DNA from: Propionivibrio dicarboxylicus
Lineage (GTDB): Bacteria; Pseudomonadota; Gammaproteobacteria; Burkholderiales; Rhodocyclaceae
Assembly (NCBI RefSeq): GCF_900099695.1
Contig: NZ_FNCY01000002.1
Span: forward strand, 1-64,000
Reading direction: 5' to 3'
DNA: 64,000 nt
How positions within the stretch are numbered: position 1 is the stretch's first letter; every line of letters begins with the position of its first letter. Of this stretch, positions 10,948 to 19,590 are shown piece by piece. Position numbers and translations under genes: made by a program. The notes below the pieces were generated by a model, which saw only the letters and a list, made by a program, of their open reading frames with translations, was not told the origin of the DNA and ran no database searches.

Positions 10948-12477
10948 ATGGAATTCAACTGGGAATTGATGTTCACCAGCTACGCGGCGGTCTTCACGCC
11001 GAGTATCCTGTTCATGATCTGCGTCGGCACAGTTGCTGGCATCGTCATCGGCGCACTGCCGGGACTTACCGCCACCATGGGCGTTGCGCTTCTGGTGCCG
11101 CTGACTTTTGGCCGGGCGCCGCTCGAAAGCCTGTCGATGCTGATGGGCATTTATTGCGGCGCCATGTACGGCGGCGCCATTTCGGCGATCCTGATCCGCA
11201 CACCGGGCACGCCCGCCGCGGCTGCCACCGTGCTCGAAGGCTATCCGATGGCAAAGCGCGGCGAAGCCGGCCGGGCCATGGCGATGGCGCTCTTCGCCTC
11301 GTTCTTCGGCGGCGTCGTCGGCGCGCTGATCATGACCTTCGCCTCGCCATTCATTTCGAGCGTGGCCCTTGAGTTCGGCCCCGTCGAGTATTTCGGCCTC
11401 GCCATCTTCGGCCTCTCGGTCATCATCTCGATCTCGGGACGCTCGCTGATCAAGGGCATGATGTCGGCGTTCTTCGGACTCCTCATCTGCACCACCGGGT
11501 TCGACCCCATCTCCGGCTATCCACGCTATACCTTCGGCATCGTCGAGATGATGGAAGGCCCGCCTTTTATCCCGACGCTGATCGGCCTCTTTGCGGTCTC
11601 GGAAGTCTTCAACGAAGTGCAGAAGATCGGTGGCGCCCAGCAGATCATGGCAAAGCTCGACCAGTACCTGCCGAGCTGGGCCGACATCAAGTACTGCTTC
11701 AAGGAGTTGTGCCGGTCGAGCATCATCGGCACAGTCATCGGCGCGATTCCGGGCGCCGGCGGCGACATCGCAGCTTTCATTTCCTATGGCGAAGCCAAGC
11801 GTGCCTCGAAAAACCCGGAACGTTACGGCCACGGGGAAATCGAGGGATTGGCAGCCTCCGAATGCGCGAACAACTCCTGTTCGGGCGGGGCGATGATTCC
11901 ATTGCTATCGCTCGGCGTTCCTGGCGACGCCGTTACGGCCGTCCTGCTCGGCGCCTTCGTCATCCAGGGCTTGCAGCCGGGACCGATGCTGTACAAGGAG
12001 CATATCGATCTCGTCTACCAGATCTTTGCCTCGATGATGCTCGCGCAGTTCGCCATGCAGTTCATCGGCATGGCCGGCATCCAGCTCTTTGCCCGCGTCA
12101 TCATGGTCGACCGCGCCATCCTGACACCGGCGATCTTCGTGCTCTCCTGCGTCGGCGCGTTCGCCATGCGTGCCAATGTCTTCGACGTCTATTGCACGCT
12201 GTTCTTCGGCATCCTCGGCTATGTCATGATGCGTTATGACTATCCGCTGTCGCCGATTTTGCTGGCGTTGATCCTGGGCCCAATGGCTGAGTCGAACTTG
12301 AGGCGCGCGCTGGTCATTTCCGGCGGCGACTTCAGCATTCTATTCAGTCGACCGATCGCGGTCACGCTGATGGTCCTGGCCGTCATCTCGCTCGTCATGG
12401 CCATCCGCGGCCACCAAAAGGTCGAAGCCAAGCTTGCCGAACAGGAAAAACTGTTCAACGAAGTCACCCAAGAGTAA
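10948..12477 (+). CDS. TctA-family large permease subunit, first TTT system
   Basis: A 509-residue integral membrane protein with about 12 hydrophobic segments. The family hallmark GIVIGALPGLTATMGVALLVPLTF is near residues 30-53. YGGAISAILIRTPGTPAAAATVLEGYPM follows, and the second inverted copy is VIGAIPGAGGDIAAFISYGEAKR. The longer open frame begins at 10804, but ATG 10948 with AGGAAA before it gives the standard N-terminus. It forms the sodium- or proton-coupled transport channel with TctB. Confidence 0.93.
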   Translation: MEFNWELMFTSYAAVFTPSILFMICVGTVAGIVIGALPGLTATMGVALLVPLTFGRAPLESLSMLMGIYCGAMYGGAISAILIRTPGTPAAAATVLEGYPMAKRGEAGRAMAMALFASFFGGVVGALIMTFASPFISSVALEFGPVEYFGLAIFGLSVIISISGRSLIKGMMSAFFGLLICTTGFDPISGYPRYTFGIVEMMEGPPFIPTLIGLFAVSEVFNEVQKIGGAQQIMAKLDQYLPSWADIKYCFKELCRSSIIGTVIGAIPGAGGDIAAFISYGEAKRASKNPERYGHGEIEGLAASECANNSCSGGAMIPLLSLGVPGDAVTAVLLGAFVIQGLQPGPMLYKEHIDLVYQIFASMMLAQFAMQFIGMAGIQLFARVIMVDRAILTPAIFVLSCVGAFAMRANVFDVYCTLFFGILGYVMMRYDYPLSPILLALILGPMAESNLRRALVISGGDFSILFSRPIAVTLMVLAVISLVMAIRGHQKVEAKLAEQEKLFNEVTQE

Positions 12478-12485
12478 GCCGAACA

Positions 12486-12516
12486 GCTGGCCGGAAACCG
12501 CTTCCGGCCAGCGTTT
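12486..12516 (+). terminator. Rho-independent terminator after the first TTT operon
   Basis: An 11-bp perfect stem (GCTGGCCGGAA with its complement, loop ACCGC) is followed by GTTTC, starting 8 nt after the tctA stop. The T run is short, but the stem is strong. Confidence 0.75.
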
Positions 12517-12605
12517 CATCCCCTTCGCACAGAACCGCCTCAAGTCTCCGGCATCTTCGCCCGTTAATCCGTGTAAAGCCCCTTACGGAAAACGAGGAGA
12601 CGGCC

Positions 12606-13676
12606 ATGAGAATCGCCAGCGGATCGCTGTCGCTTGACGCGCAACACGCGTCGCAACAAAGCTGGGCGCTACAGGAGAACCTGGACATCCGGGTGAGCCA
12701 GAACACGGGGGCGACGGCAAACACCGCCGGAACTTCGGCAGCGCCACTCACCTCTTCGTTGGTCGCCATCTCCAGCGCCGGCAGCGCAAGACAATCGAGC
12801 GAAACGAATGCCGTCAGGCAAGGTCTCGATGCGGCCGAGCGCGACCCGATGCTGCAGTTGTTACGGGCAATCATCGCGCTGCTGACGGGCCATGAAGCCA
12901 AGGTCTTCGATGCCAGTTCGCTCGCTCAAGGCTCCGCCGCTTCCAGCACCGACACAACGACGCCGACAACAAGCCAGGTGAGTTCGCCATCGCCATCTGC
13001 ACCGGCGATCAGCCTGGACTACACGCGCACCGAATCCTATACCGAGGTCGAACAGACGAGTTTCAATGCCAGCGGCAGTATTCGCACCGCCGACGGGCAG
13101 ACACTCCAGTTCTCCCTCTCGCTCGACATGTCGCGGGTTTACCACGAAGAATCGAGTACGCATATTCAGATCGGCAATGCCGCCCGCACACAGGACCCGC
13201 TCGTCCTCAATTTCGCCGGTACCGCCGCCCAGTTGAGCAGCCAGCGCTTCCAGTTCGACCTCAACGCCGACGGCCAGAACGAAAGCATCAATTTTGCCGG
13301 GCCCGGAAGCGGCTTCCTCGCCATCGATCGCAACGGCGACGGCGTCATCAACAATGGTAGCGAACTGTTTGGCGCGCAATCAGGCAAGGGGTTTGCCGAT
13401 CTGGCGATCCTCGACGCCGACCATAACGGCTGGATTGACGAAAATGACCCGGCCTACGAACAACTGCGCGTATGGACAAAGGACGCGAACGGCAACGACC
13501 AGTTGGGCACACTCAAGCAGGCAGGGGTCGGCGCCTTGAACCTGGCCAACACCGCGACACCGTTTGCGTTGAAGGACGCCAACAACGAACTCCTCGGTCA
13601 GATCGTGTCGTCCGGCGTTTTCCTCAATGAGAACGGAAGCGTCGGAACGATCCAGCAGGTCGATCTGACGGTCTGA
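12606..13676 (+). CDS. EF-hand-like calcium-binding protein of unknown role
   Basis: A 356-residue protein with no obvious signal peptide or membrane segment. Residues 1-135 are low-complexity, rich in Ser, Ala and Thr. The middle (about 135-195) is beta-rich. From about 210 onward come DLNADGQNE, LAIDRNGDGVINNGSELFG and ILDADHNGWIDENDP, three Asp-rich loops of the DxNxDG type, the last two close to EF-hand/dockerin calcium loops. The GSELFG phrase also occurs in large RTX-like and VCBS proteins. The role is not known; a secreted or surface calcium-binding protein is possible. The ribosome-binding site is GAGGAG. The Ser/Ala/Thr-rich start is unlike the neighbouring housekeeping genes. Confidence 0.6.
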   Translation: MRIASGSLSLDAQHASQQSWALQENLDIRVSQNTGATANTAGTSAAPLTSSLVAISSAGSARQSSETNAVRQGLDAAERDPMLQLLRAIIALLTGHEAKVFDASSLAQGSAASSTDTTTPTTSQVSSPSPSAPAISLDYTRTESYTEVEQTSFNASGSIRTADGQTLQFSLSLDMSRVYHEESSTHIQIGNAARTQDPLVLNFAGTAAQLSSQRFQFDLNADGQNESINFAGPGSGFLAIDRNGDGVINNGSELFGAQSGKGFADLAILDADHNGWIDENDPAYEQLRVWTKDANGNDQLGTLKQAGVGALNLANTATPFALKDANNELLGQIVSSGVFLNENGSVGTIQQVDLTV

Positions 13677-13715
13677 AGCCGACGCTGCGCAACCCGTAAT
13701 TTTTTCGCTTGCGCT

Positions 13716-13743
13716 CTTGAAACCCGGAAAGCCGCCCTCATAT
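13716..13743 (+). promoter_or_regulatory. Sigma-32 heat-shock promoter of grpE
   Basis: The -35 element CTTGAAA (13716-13722), a 13-nt spacer, and the -10 element CCTCATAT (13736-13743) match the sigma-32 consensus CTTGAAA-N(11-16)-CCCCATNT with one -10 mismatch. The predicted start of transcription, near 13750, lies downstream of ATG 13742, which supports ATG 13772 as the real grpE start. Confidence 0.85.
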
Positions 13744-13771
13744 GAGTGCGGTTTTCTGGAGATCAGACACT

Positions 13772-14344
13772 ATGCAAGCGCACGACACCCCCAACAACGA
13801 AGCGACCCCGGAAGCTCTTTCCGTCAAACCCGACACGGCTTCGACCGAAGCACCTCAGACCGAGGCAACTGCGACCGAATCGACGCCCAGCCTTGAGGAA
13901 ATGATTCGCAAGGCCGAACTGCAAGCTGCCGAGCATCACGATGCCTGGCTGCGTGCCAAAGCCGAGACCGAGAACGTCCGCCGGCGCGCCGCCGAGGACA
14001 TCGCCAAGGCCTCGAAATTCGCCGTCGAGAAGTTCTCCAAGGAACTGCTGGCGGTCAAGGACAGCCTTGAAGCCGGCCTCGCCACCGAAAATCCGAGCGT
14101 GGACAGCCTCAAGTCGGGCACCGAACTGACGCTCAAGCAGCTCGTCGCCGCCTTTGAAAAGGCCAGCATCAAGGAAATCAATCCGACCGGCGAGAAATTC
14201 GACCCGCATTTCCACCAGGCCATCAGCATGATCGAGGCAGACCAGGAGCCGAACACCGTCGTCACGGTGCTGCAAAAAGGCTACCTGCTGGCGGAACGCG
14301 TCCTGCGCCCGGCGCTCGTCGTCGTCGCCAAAGCGAAGGCTTGA
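13772..14344 (+). CDS. grpE: Nucleotide exchange factor GrpE
   Basis: A 190-residue cofactor of DnaK that releases ADP. An acidic, Thr/Glu-rich tail (1-45) is followed by a long helix ([19 protein letters not shown], then [21 protein letters not shown]) and a small beta domain with [15 protein letters not shown] and [21 protein letters not shown], the GrpE signature. The ATG at 13742 is in frame but overlaps the -10 of the sigma-32 promoter. ATG 13772, with GGAG 10 nt before it, is preferred. Confidence 0.95.
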   Translation: MQAHDTPNNEATPEALSVKPDTASTEAPQTEATATESTPSLEEMIRKAELQAAEHHDAWLRAKAETENVRRRAAEDIAKASKFAVEKFSKELLAVKDSLEAGLATENPSVDSLKSGTELTLKQLVAAFEKASIKEINPTGEKFDPHFHQAISMIEADQEPNTVVTVLQKGYLLAERVLRPALVVVAKAKA

Positions 14345-14367
14345 AAAGTATCCCCTTATCCCCAAAT
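14340..14367 (+). promoter_or_regulatory. Second sigma-32 promoter, in front of dnaK
   Basis: The -35 CTTGAAA (14340-14346) overlaps the grpE TGA stop. A 13-nt spacer and the -10 CCCCAAAT (14360-14367) follow. This again matches sigma-32 with one mismatch and the same 13-nt spacer as the grpE promoter. It would let dnaK be induced independently of grpE. Confidence 0.8.
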
Positions 14368-14462
14368 AGGCACTAGCAATCGATTAACTGCGGGGCGCGT
14401 GGCGTGGAAGGAAAGCACCACCCACTCTTCCACCCGTGACCACCCAACTGAAAGGAATTGAC

Positions 14463-16406
14463 ATGGGCAAGATTATTGGCATCGACCTCGGCACGACGAA
14501 CTCCTGCGTCGCCGTCATGGAAAGCGGCAAACCGAAAGTCATCGAAAACTCCGAAGGCGCGCGCACGACGCCGTCGATCGTCGCTTACGCCGACGAAGGC
14601 GAGATCCTTTGCGGCGCCCCGGCCAAGCGCCAGGCCGTCACCAACCCGCACAACACGCTGTTCGCGGTGAAGCGCCTGATCGGCCGCCGTTTCGAGGAAA
14701 AGGAAGTACAGAAGGACATCGGCCTGATGCCCTACAAGATCCTCAAGGCCGACAATGGCGACGCCTGGGTTGAAGCGCGCGGGAGCAAAATCGCGCCGCC
14801 GCAGGTTTCGGCTGAAGTGCTGCGCAAGATGAAAAAGACTGCCGAAGACTATCTCGGCGAAGAAGTCACCGAAGCCGTCATCACCGTGCCGGCTTACTTC
14901 AACGACAGCCAGCGCCAAGCAACCAAGGATGCAGGCCGCATTGCCGGCCTCGAAGTCAAGCGCATCATCAACGAGCCGACCGCGGCCGCGCTTGCCTTTG
15001 GCATGGACAAGAAACAGGGCGACAAGAAAATCGCCGTCTATGACCTCGGCGGCGGCACCTTCGACATCTCGATCATCGAGATCGCGGAAATCGACGGCGA
15101 GCACCAGTTCGAAGTGTTGTCGACGAACGGCGACACCTTCCTCGGCGGCGAAGACTTCGACCAGCGCCTGATCGACTACATCATCGACGAATTCAAGAAG
15201 GAATCCGGCGTCAACCTGAAGTCCGACGTGCTCGCCCTGCAGCGCCTCAAGGATGCGGCAGAAAAGGCCAAGATCGAGCTGTCGTCGAGCCAGCAGACCG
15301 AGATCAACCTGCCCTACATCACCGCCGACGCCAGCGGCCCGAAGCACCTGACGCTCAAGTTGACGCGTGCCAAGTTCGAAGCGCTGGTCGAGGAACTCAT
15401 CGAGCGCACCATCGAGCCGTGCCGTATCGCCATGAAGGACGCCGGCTGCAAGCTGTCGGACATCGACGACGTCATCCTCGTCGGCGGCATGACGCGCATG
15501 CCGAAGGTGCAGGACAAGGTCAAGGAATACTTCGGCCAGGAACCGCGCCGTGACGTCAACCCGGACGAAGCCGTTGCCGTTGGCGCTGCGATTCAGGGCG
15601 GCGTGCTTCAAGGCGAAGTCAAGGACGTGCTGCTGCTCGACGTCACGCCGCTGTCGCTCGGCATCGAAACGCTGGGCGGTGTCATGACCAAGCTGATCAA
15701 GAAGAACACGACGATCCCGACCAAGGCCTCGCAAGTCTTCTCGACCGCCGATGACAACCAGTCGGCCGTGACGATCCATGTCCTCCAAGGCGAACGCGAA
15801 ATGGCCGGCGGCAACAAGAGCCTCGGCCAGTTCAACCTGACCGACATCCCGCCGGCACCGCGTGGCATGCCGCAGATCGAAGTCACTTTCGACATCGATG
15901 CGAACGGCATCCTGCACGTCTCGGCGAAGGACAAGGCGACCGGCAAGGAAAACAAGATCAAGATCCAGGCTTCCAGCGGTCTTTCCGAGGAAGAAGTCCA
16001 GCGCATGGTGCAGGACGCCGAGTTGCACGCCGAAGAAGACAAGAAGGCGCACGAACTGGCCGAAGCGCGGAATCAGTGCGACACGATGATCCACATGGTC
16101 AAGAAGTCGCTTGCCGAGCACGGCAGCGAACTGACCGAAGAGGAAAAGGCAGCGATCGAGAAGGCCATGAAGGACGCCGAGGAAGCCCATCGCGGCAACG
16201 ACCTCGATGACATCAAGGCCAAGAGCGAAGCGCTCGGCACCGCAGCCCAGAAGCTCGGCGAAAAGGTGTACGCCAAGCAGCAAGCTGAAGCCGGTGCGGC
16301 CCAGGGTGCTGCCGGCGGCGCTGGCGCGGCGCCTGGCGGCGAAGCCAAGAAGGACGACGGCGACGTGGTCGATGCCGAATACACCGAGGTGAAAGACAAG
16401 AAGTAA
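14463..16406 (+). CDS. dnaK: Chaperone protein DnaK (Hsp70)
   Basis: A 647-residue Hsp70. The ATPase domain (1-385) shows [15 protein letters not shown], the [13 protein letters not shown] phosphate loop and [14 protein letters not shown]. The linker [16 protein letters not shown] leads into the peptide-binding domain, and the C-terminus ends in [16 protein letters not shown], the usual DnaK tail that docks co-chaperones. The start at [10 protein letters not shown] is set by AAGGA 6 nt upstream. It works with GrpE and DnaJ, encoded on either side. Confidence 0.98.
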   Translation: MGKIIGIDLGTTNSCVAVMESGKPKVIENSEGARTTPSIVAYADEGEILCGAPAKRQAVTNPHNTLFAVKRLIGRRFEEKEVQKDIGLMPYKILKADNGDAWVEARGSKIAPPQVSAEVLRKMKKTAEDYLGEEVTEAVITVPAYFNDSQRQATKDAGRIAGLEVKRIINEPTAAALAFGMDKKQGDKKIAVYDLGGGTFDISIIEIAEIDGEHQFEVLSTNGDTFLGGEDFDQRLIDYIIDEFKKESGVNLKSDVLALQRLKDAAEKAKIELSSSQQTEINLPYITADASGPKHLTLKLTRAKFEALVEELIERTIEPCRIAMKDAGCKLSDIDDVILVGGMTRMPKVQDKVKEYFGQEPRRDVNPDEAVAVGAAIQGGVLQGEVKDVLLLDVTPLSLGIETLGGVMTKLIKKNTTIPTKASQVFSTADDNQSAVTIHVLQGEREMAGGNKSLGQFNLTDIPPAPRGMPQIEVTFDIDANGILHVSAKDKATGKENKIKIQASSGLSEEEVQRMVQDAELHAEEDKKAHELAEARNQCDTMIHMVKKSLAEHGSELTEEEKAAIEKAMKDAEEAHRGNDLDDIKAKSEALGTAAQKLGEKVYAKQQAEAGAAQGAAGGAGAAPGGEAKKDDGDVVDAEYTEVKDKK

Positions 16407-16420
16407 GGCTGCAACAACGA

Positions 16421-16449
16421 GGGAGCCGGAAGACACGCCGGCTCCCTTT
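16421..16449 (+). terminator. Terminator between dnaK and dnaJ
   Basis: A perfect 9-bp stem (GGGAGCCGG/CCGGCTCCC, 8-nt loop) followed by TTTCT, 14 nt after the dnaK stop. Probably partial, letting DnaJ be made at a lower level than DnaK. No sigma-32 box was seen in the remaining spacer before dnaJ. Confidence 0.72.
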
Positions 16450-16496
16450 CTGCCGTACACTGGCGACACTGATCACCCATTCCCCACGGTTTCCCC

Positions 16497-17633
16497 ATGT
16501 CCAAACGCGATTTATATGACATTCTCGGCGTCAACCGCGACGCCAACGAGGATGAAATCAAGAAGGCCTACCGCAAGCTGGCCATGAAGTACCATCCGGA
16601 CCGTAATCCGGACAATCCCAAGGCGGAAGAGCACTTCAAGGAAGCGAAGGAAGCCTACGAAATCCTCTCCGATGCGCAAAAACGCGCTGCCTACGACCAG
16701 TACGGCCACGCCGGGATCGACCCGCAGGCGGGCATGGGCGGCGGCTTCGGCGGTTTTGGCGGCGCGGGCGGATTCTCCGACGCTTTTGGCGGAATCTTCG
16801 ACGAAATCTTCGGCGGTGGCGCCCGCGGCGGACGTTCGAACGTCTATCGTGGCGCCGACCTGCGCTACAACATCGAGGTCACGCTCGAACAGGCCGCCTT
16901 CGGCACCGAGACCAAGATCCGCATCCCGACGATGGAAGCCTGCGAATCCTGCAAAGGAACGGGCGCCAAATCGGGTACCCAGCCGAAGACCTGCCCCACC
17001 TGTCAGGGCAGCGGCCAGGTTCGCCTGCAACAGGGTTTCTTCTCGATCCAGCAAAGCTGTCCGAAGTGCCACGGCACCGGCAAGTTCGTCGCCGACCCGT
17101 GCAACGCCTGCCATGGCGCCGGTCGCATCAAGCAGCACAAGACGCTGGCCGTCAAGATCCCGGCGGGGGTCGACGAAGGCGATCGCATCCGGCTCTCGGG
17201 CGAAGGCGAACACGGCATTAACGGTGGTCCGTCGGGCGACCTCTACGTTCAGATCCACCTCAAGCCGCACGCCGTCTTCCAGCGCGAAGGCAACGATCTC
17301 CACTGCGAAATGCCGATCAGTTTTGCGACGGCGGCACTCGGCGGCGAAATCGAGATCCCGACGCTGGACACCGTTGCCAAGATCAAGATCCCGCCGGAAA
17401 CACAGTCGGGCAAGATCTTCCGCCTGCGTAGCAAAGGTATCAAGGGCGTCCGCAGCAACACGCACGGCGACCTGCTCTGCCATGTCGTCGTCGAGACGCC
17501 GGTCAATCTGACCGAACGGCAGAAGGAACTGCTGCGCGAACTGGAAGCCACCAGCCGCGAACAGGACGGGCGGCACAACCCGCGCGCCAAGTCGTGGATG
17601 GACCGCGTCAAGGAATTCTTCGCCGCCAGCTGA
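16497..17633 (+). CDS. dnaJ: Chaperone protein DnaJ (Hsp40)
   Basis: A 378-residue class A Hsp40. The J domain (1-70) has the HPD tripeptide in [13 protein letters not shown] Gly/Phe-rich linker follows ([15 protein letters not shown]). The zinc centre contains four CxxCxGxG repeats ([32 protein letters not shown]; about residues 143-207). Two C-terminal beta domains follow. It delivers substrates to DnaK and triggers its ATPase. No clear Shine-Dalgarno precedes the ATG. Confidence 0.97.
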   Translation: MSKRDLYDILGVNRDANEDEIKKAYRKLAMKYHPDRNPDNPKAEEHFKEAKEAYEILSDAQKRAAYDQYGHAGIDPQAGMGGGFGGFGGAGGFSDAFGGIFDEIFGGGARGGRSNVYRGADLRYNIEVTLEQAAFGTETKIRIPTMEACESCKGTGAKSGTQPKTCPTCQGSGQVRLQQGFFSIQQSCPKCHGTGKFVADPCNACHGAGRIKQHKTLAVKIPAGVDEGDRIRLSGEGEHGINGGPSGDLYVQIHLKPHAVFQREGNDLHCEMPISFATAALGGEIEIPTLDTVAKIKIPPETQSGKIFRLRSKGIKGVRSNTHGDLLCHVVVETPVNLTERQKELLRELEATSREQDGRHNPRAKSWMDRVKEFFAAS

Positions 17634-17680
17634 TCTTGCCGCAGAGCCGGGAGACACCACCGGATCGATGCATCAAAGCA

Positions 17681-17706
17681 CGAAAGCCCCGCATGCGGGG
17701 CTTTCG
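17681..17706. terminator. Bidirectional terminator between dnaJ and the oxidoreductase gene
   Basis: A perfect 26-bp palindrome (CGAAAGCCCCGCA and its complement) lies between two convergent genes. The arms carry AAAG on one side and CTTT on the other, so it can stop transcription from both directions. Confidence 0.8.
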
Positions 17707-17748
17707 TTCATTCCGGGGACCGCAGACTTCAGCGCGGCCAATGGCGAA

Positions 17749-18732
17749 TTACGGCAGGATCAGCGTCGAGCCCTCGGTGGCGCGCGCTTCGGCGGCCCGG
17801 TGCGCCGCAACGATATCGGCGAGCGCAAAGCGTGCACCGATACTGGACTTGACCGAACCCGCGGCGATCGCCGCGAAAAGTTCGGCGGCATTCTCGCGGA
17901 ACACGCGCGAATCGGCGTTATGCGGGAACACCGACGGGCGCGTCAGGAACAGGCAGCCCTTCTTGTTGAGCAGTTCCGGCTCGATCGCCGGCGCCGGCCC
18001 GGAAGCCGCGCCGTAGAGCACCACGAGTCCGAAGGGCGCGGCACACTCGAGCGACTTGAGAAAGGTATCCTTGCCGACCGAGTCGTAAACCACGTTCGCC
18101 TTGCGACCGCCGGTCGCCTCCAGCAGGGTCTTCGTCCAGTCCTCGCGCGAATAATCGATCGCCACGTCGGCCCCCGCTGCGCGGGCGGTCTCGCACTTGG
18201 CCGGGGAGCCCGCCGTGCCGATGACAAAGGCACCCAAGGCCTTGGCCCAGCGGCAGAGAATCTGTCCGACACCGCCCGCCGCCGCATGCACAAGCACCAC
18301 TTCGCCGGCCTTGACGGCATGCGTCTTGCGCAGCAGATATTGGGCCGTCAATCCCTTGAAGATCAGCGACGCCGCCTGCTCGTCGGTAACGTCGTCGGGA
18401 ATGCGCACCAGACGGTCGGCGGCGACGTTGCGGACATCGGTATAGGCACCAAGTCCGGCGTGCATGTACGCGACCCGGTCGCCCACGGCAAAATCGCTCA
18501 CCTCGGCGCCCACCGCCTCGACCACGCCGGCCGCCTCATGCCCCAGGCCCGTCGGCAGCGGCAGCGGGTAAACTCCCTTGCGCTGATAAACGTCAATGAA
18601 GTTGAAGCCCATCGCGGTTTGCCGAATGCGGACCTGATTCGGCTGCGGATCCGGCAGTTCGACCTGCGTCAGTTGCAAGACTTCCGGACCGCCGAATTGT
18701 GTGATGATGACTTGGCGAGCTGTTGTTGTCAC
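17749..18732 (-). CDS. NADPH:quinone oxidoreductase (zeta-crystallin type)
   Basis: A 327-residue zinc-free medium-chain dehydrogenase/reductase. It has the quinone oxidoreductase start (ITQFGGPEVLQL), GLGHEAAGVVEAVG, and the NADPH fold VHAAAGGVGQILCRWAKALG (about residues 143-162), with GTAGSPAKCETARAAGAD after it. It reduces quinones by one or two electrons with NADPH. The start is set by the ribosome-binding site: GGAG lies 7 nt before GTG 18732, whereas the upstream TTG at 18738 is only 1 nt away from it. Confidence 0.9.
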   Translation of the reverse strand: MTTTARQVIITQFGGPEVLQLTQVELPDPQPNQVRIRQTAMGFNFIDVYQRKGVYPLPLPTGLGHEAAGVVEAVGAEVSDFAVGDRVAYMHAGLGAYTDVRNVAADRLVRIPDDVTDEQAASLIFKGLTAQYLLRKTHAVKAGEVVLVHAAAGGVGQILCRWAKALGAFVIGTAGSPAKCETARAAGADVAIDYSREDWTKTLLEATGGRKANVVYDSVGKDTFLKSLECAAPFGLVVLYGAASGPAPAIEPELLNKKGCLFLTRPSVFPHNADSRVFRENAAELFAAIAAGSVKSSIGARFALADIVAAHRAAEARATEGSTLILP

Positions 18733-18872
18733 TTTCAATCTCCGTTATGCCAATCAAAAGATCAGTCTAGGGCGCGGCATGCAGGCTTGCCAGCCGCAAT
18801 AAAACAAAAAGAATCACATCGCCGGCGCATGCACCACGACTGCCAGCTACGACCGCACGAAGGCGCGATAAT

Positions 18873-19589
18873 TCAGTTTCCGTGCGCGATGCGTTCAAGG
18901 CCGACGATATCGGCCGCAAAAAACCGCCCGCCCGATTCACGGCGCACGATCAAGCGCTCGCGCTGGAACGCCGCGGCGATACGGCTGGCCGTTTCGATGG
19001 TCACTCCCAGCATCAAGCCGAGCTCTTCGCGCGAAAAATTGTAGATGCGCGTACTTTCGCCATCACGCAGGCGCAAGAGCAAACGCGCCATGCGCGTCCG
19101 CGCACTTGCGCCGGGACTGGCCAGATCGACCAGCCATTGCTCGGTCTCACGCAAGGCGGCTTGCATCCGTTGCATCAGATTCCATTGGAATCCGGGATGT
19201 TCGAAACAGAGTTGCCGAACCGCCGCCAGCGGCACGCGACAGGCATGCACATCGCCGAACAGCACGGCCGTATGGGAAAACCGCCCCGCCAACAAGGCTT
19301 CGAGCCCTGCCACGTCACCCGCCTTGAGCACCCGGACGATACGCTGCGAGCCATCCCATGCCGTCGCCAGCAATTTAACGGCCCCCGTACGCAACACCCA
19401 GACGTATTCCGCGTCGGACTGCGGCGTATAGAGCGTCATGCCCTCGGGCAGCGCTGTGTTATCCACATCGACATGCATGCCGGCCACCACGTCCGGGGCC
19501 AGTCCGGCAAAAAACGCATTCTCGCGACCATCGCAGGCAAGGCATTCGCCCTGCCCGCGCCAGGCCGTACAAATGCGCAGGGGCTCCAT
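18873..19589 (-). CDS. Crp/Fnr-family transcription regulator, FNR-like
   Basis: A 238-residue regulator. The N-terminus has three cysteines, C7, C16 and C19 (ICTAWRGQGECLACDGR), and C115 aligns with FNR C122 in the HACRVPLAAV segment, so an oxygen-sensitive [4Fe-4S] cluster is plausible. A cyclic-nucleotide-binding-like beta roll (35-130) and dimer helix precede a C-terminal winged helix. Its recognition stretch VTIETASRIAAAFQ keeps the E..SR residues that in FNR read TTGAT-N4-ATCAA. The Cys spacing (C-x8-C-x2-C) differs from E. coli FNR (C-x2-C-x5-C). The start at 19589, 1 nt after the cysS stop, has GGAGG upstream. Confidence 0.8.
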   Translation of the reverse strand: MEPLRICTAWRGQGECLACDGRENAFFAGLAPDVVAGMHVDVDNTALPEGMTLYTPQSDAEYVWVLRTGAVKLLATAWDGSQRIVRVLKAGDVAGLEALLAGRFSHTAVLFGDVHACRVPLAAVRQLCFEHPGFQWNLMQRMQAALRETEQWLVDLASPGASARTRMARLLLRLRDGESTRIYNFSREELGLMLGVTIETASRIAAAFQRERLIVRRESGGRFFAADIVGLERIAHGN

Positions 19590-19590
19590 C

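Noticed and set aside
14345-14462. Possible CIRCE element (GGCACTAGCAA) before dnaK
   Set aside because: There is no matching GAGTGCTAA arm; only a short chance similarity.
14373-16469. A 698-codon minus-strand frame opposite dnaK
   Set aside because: It is the known antisense open frame of dnaK genes, without ribosome-binding site or family match; DnaK is certain.
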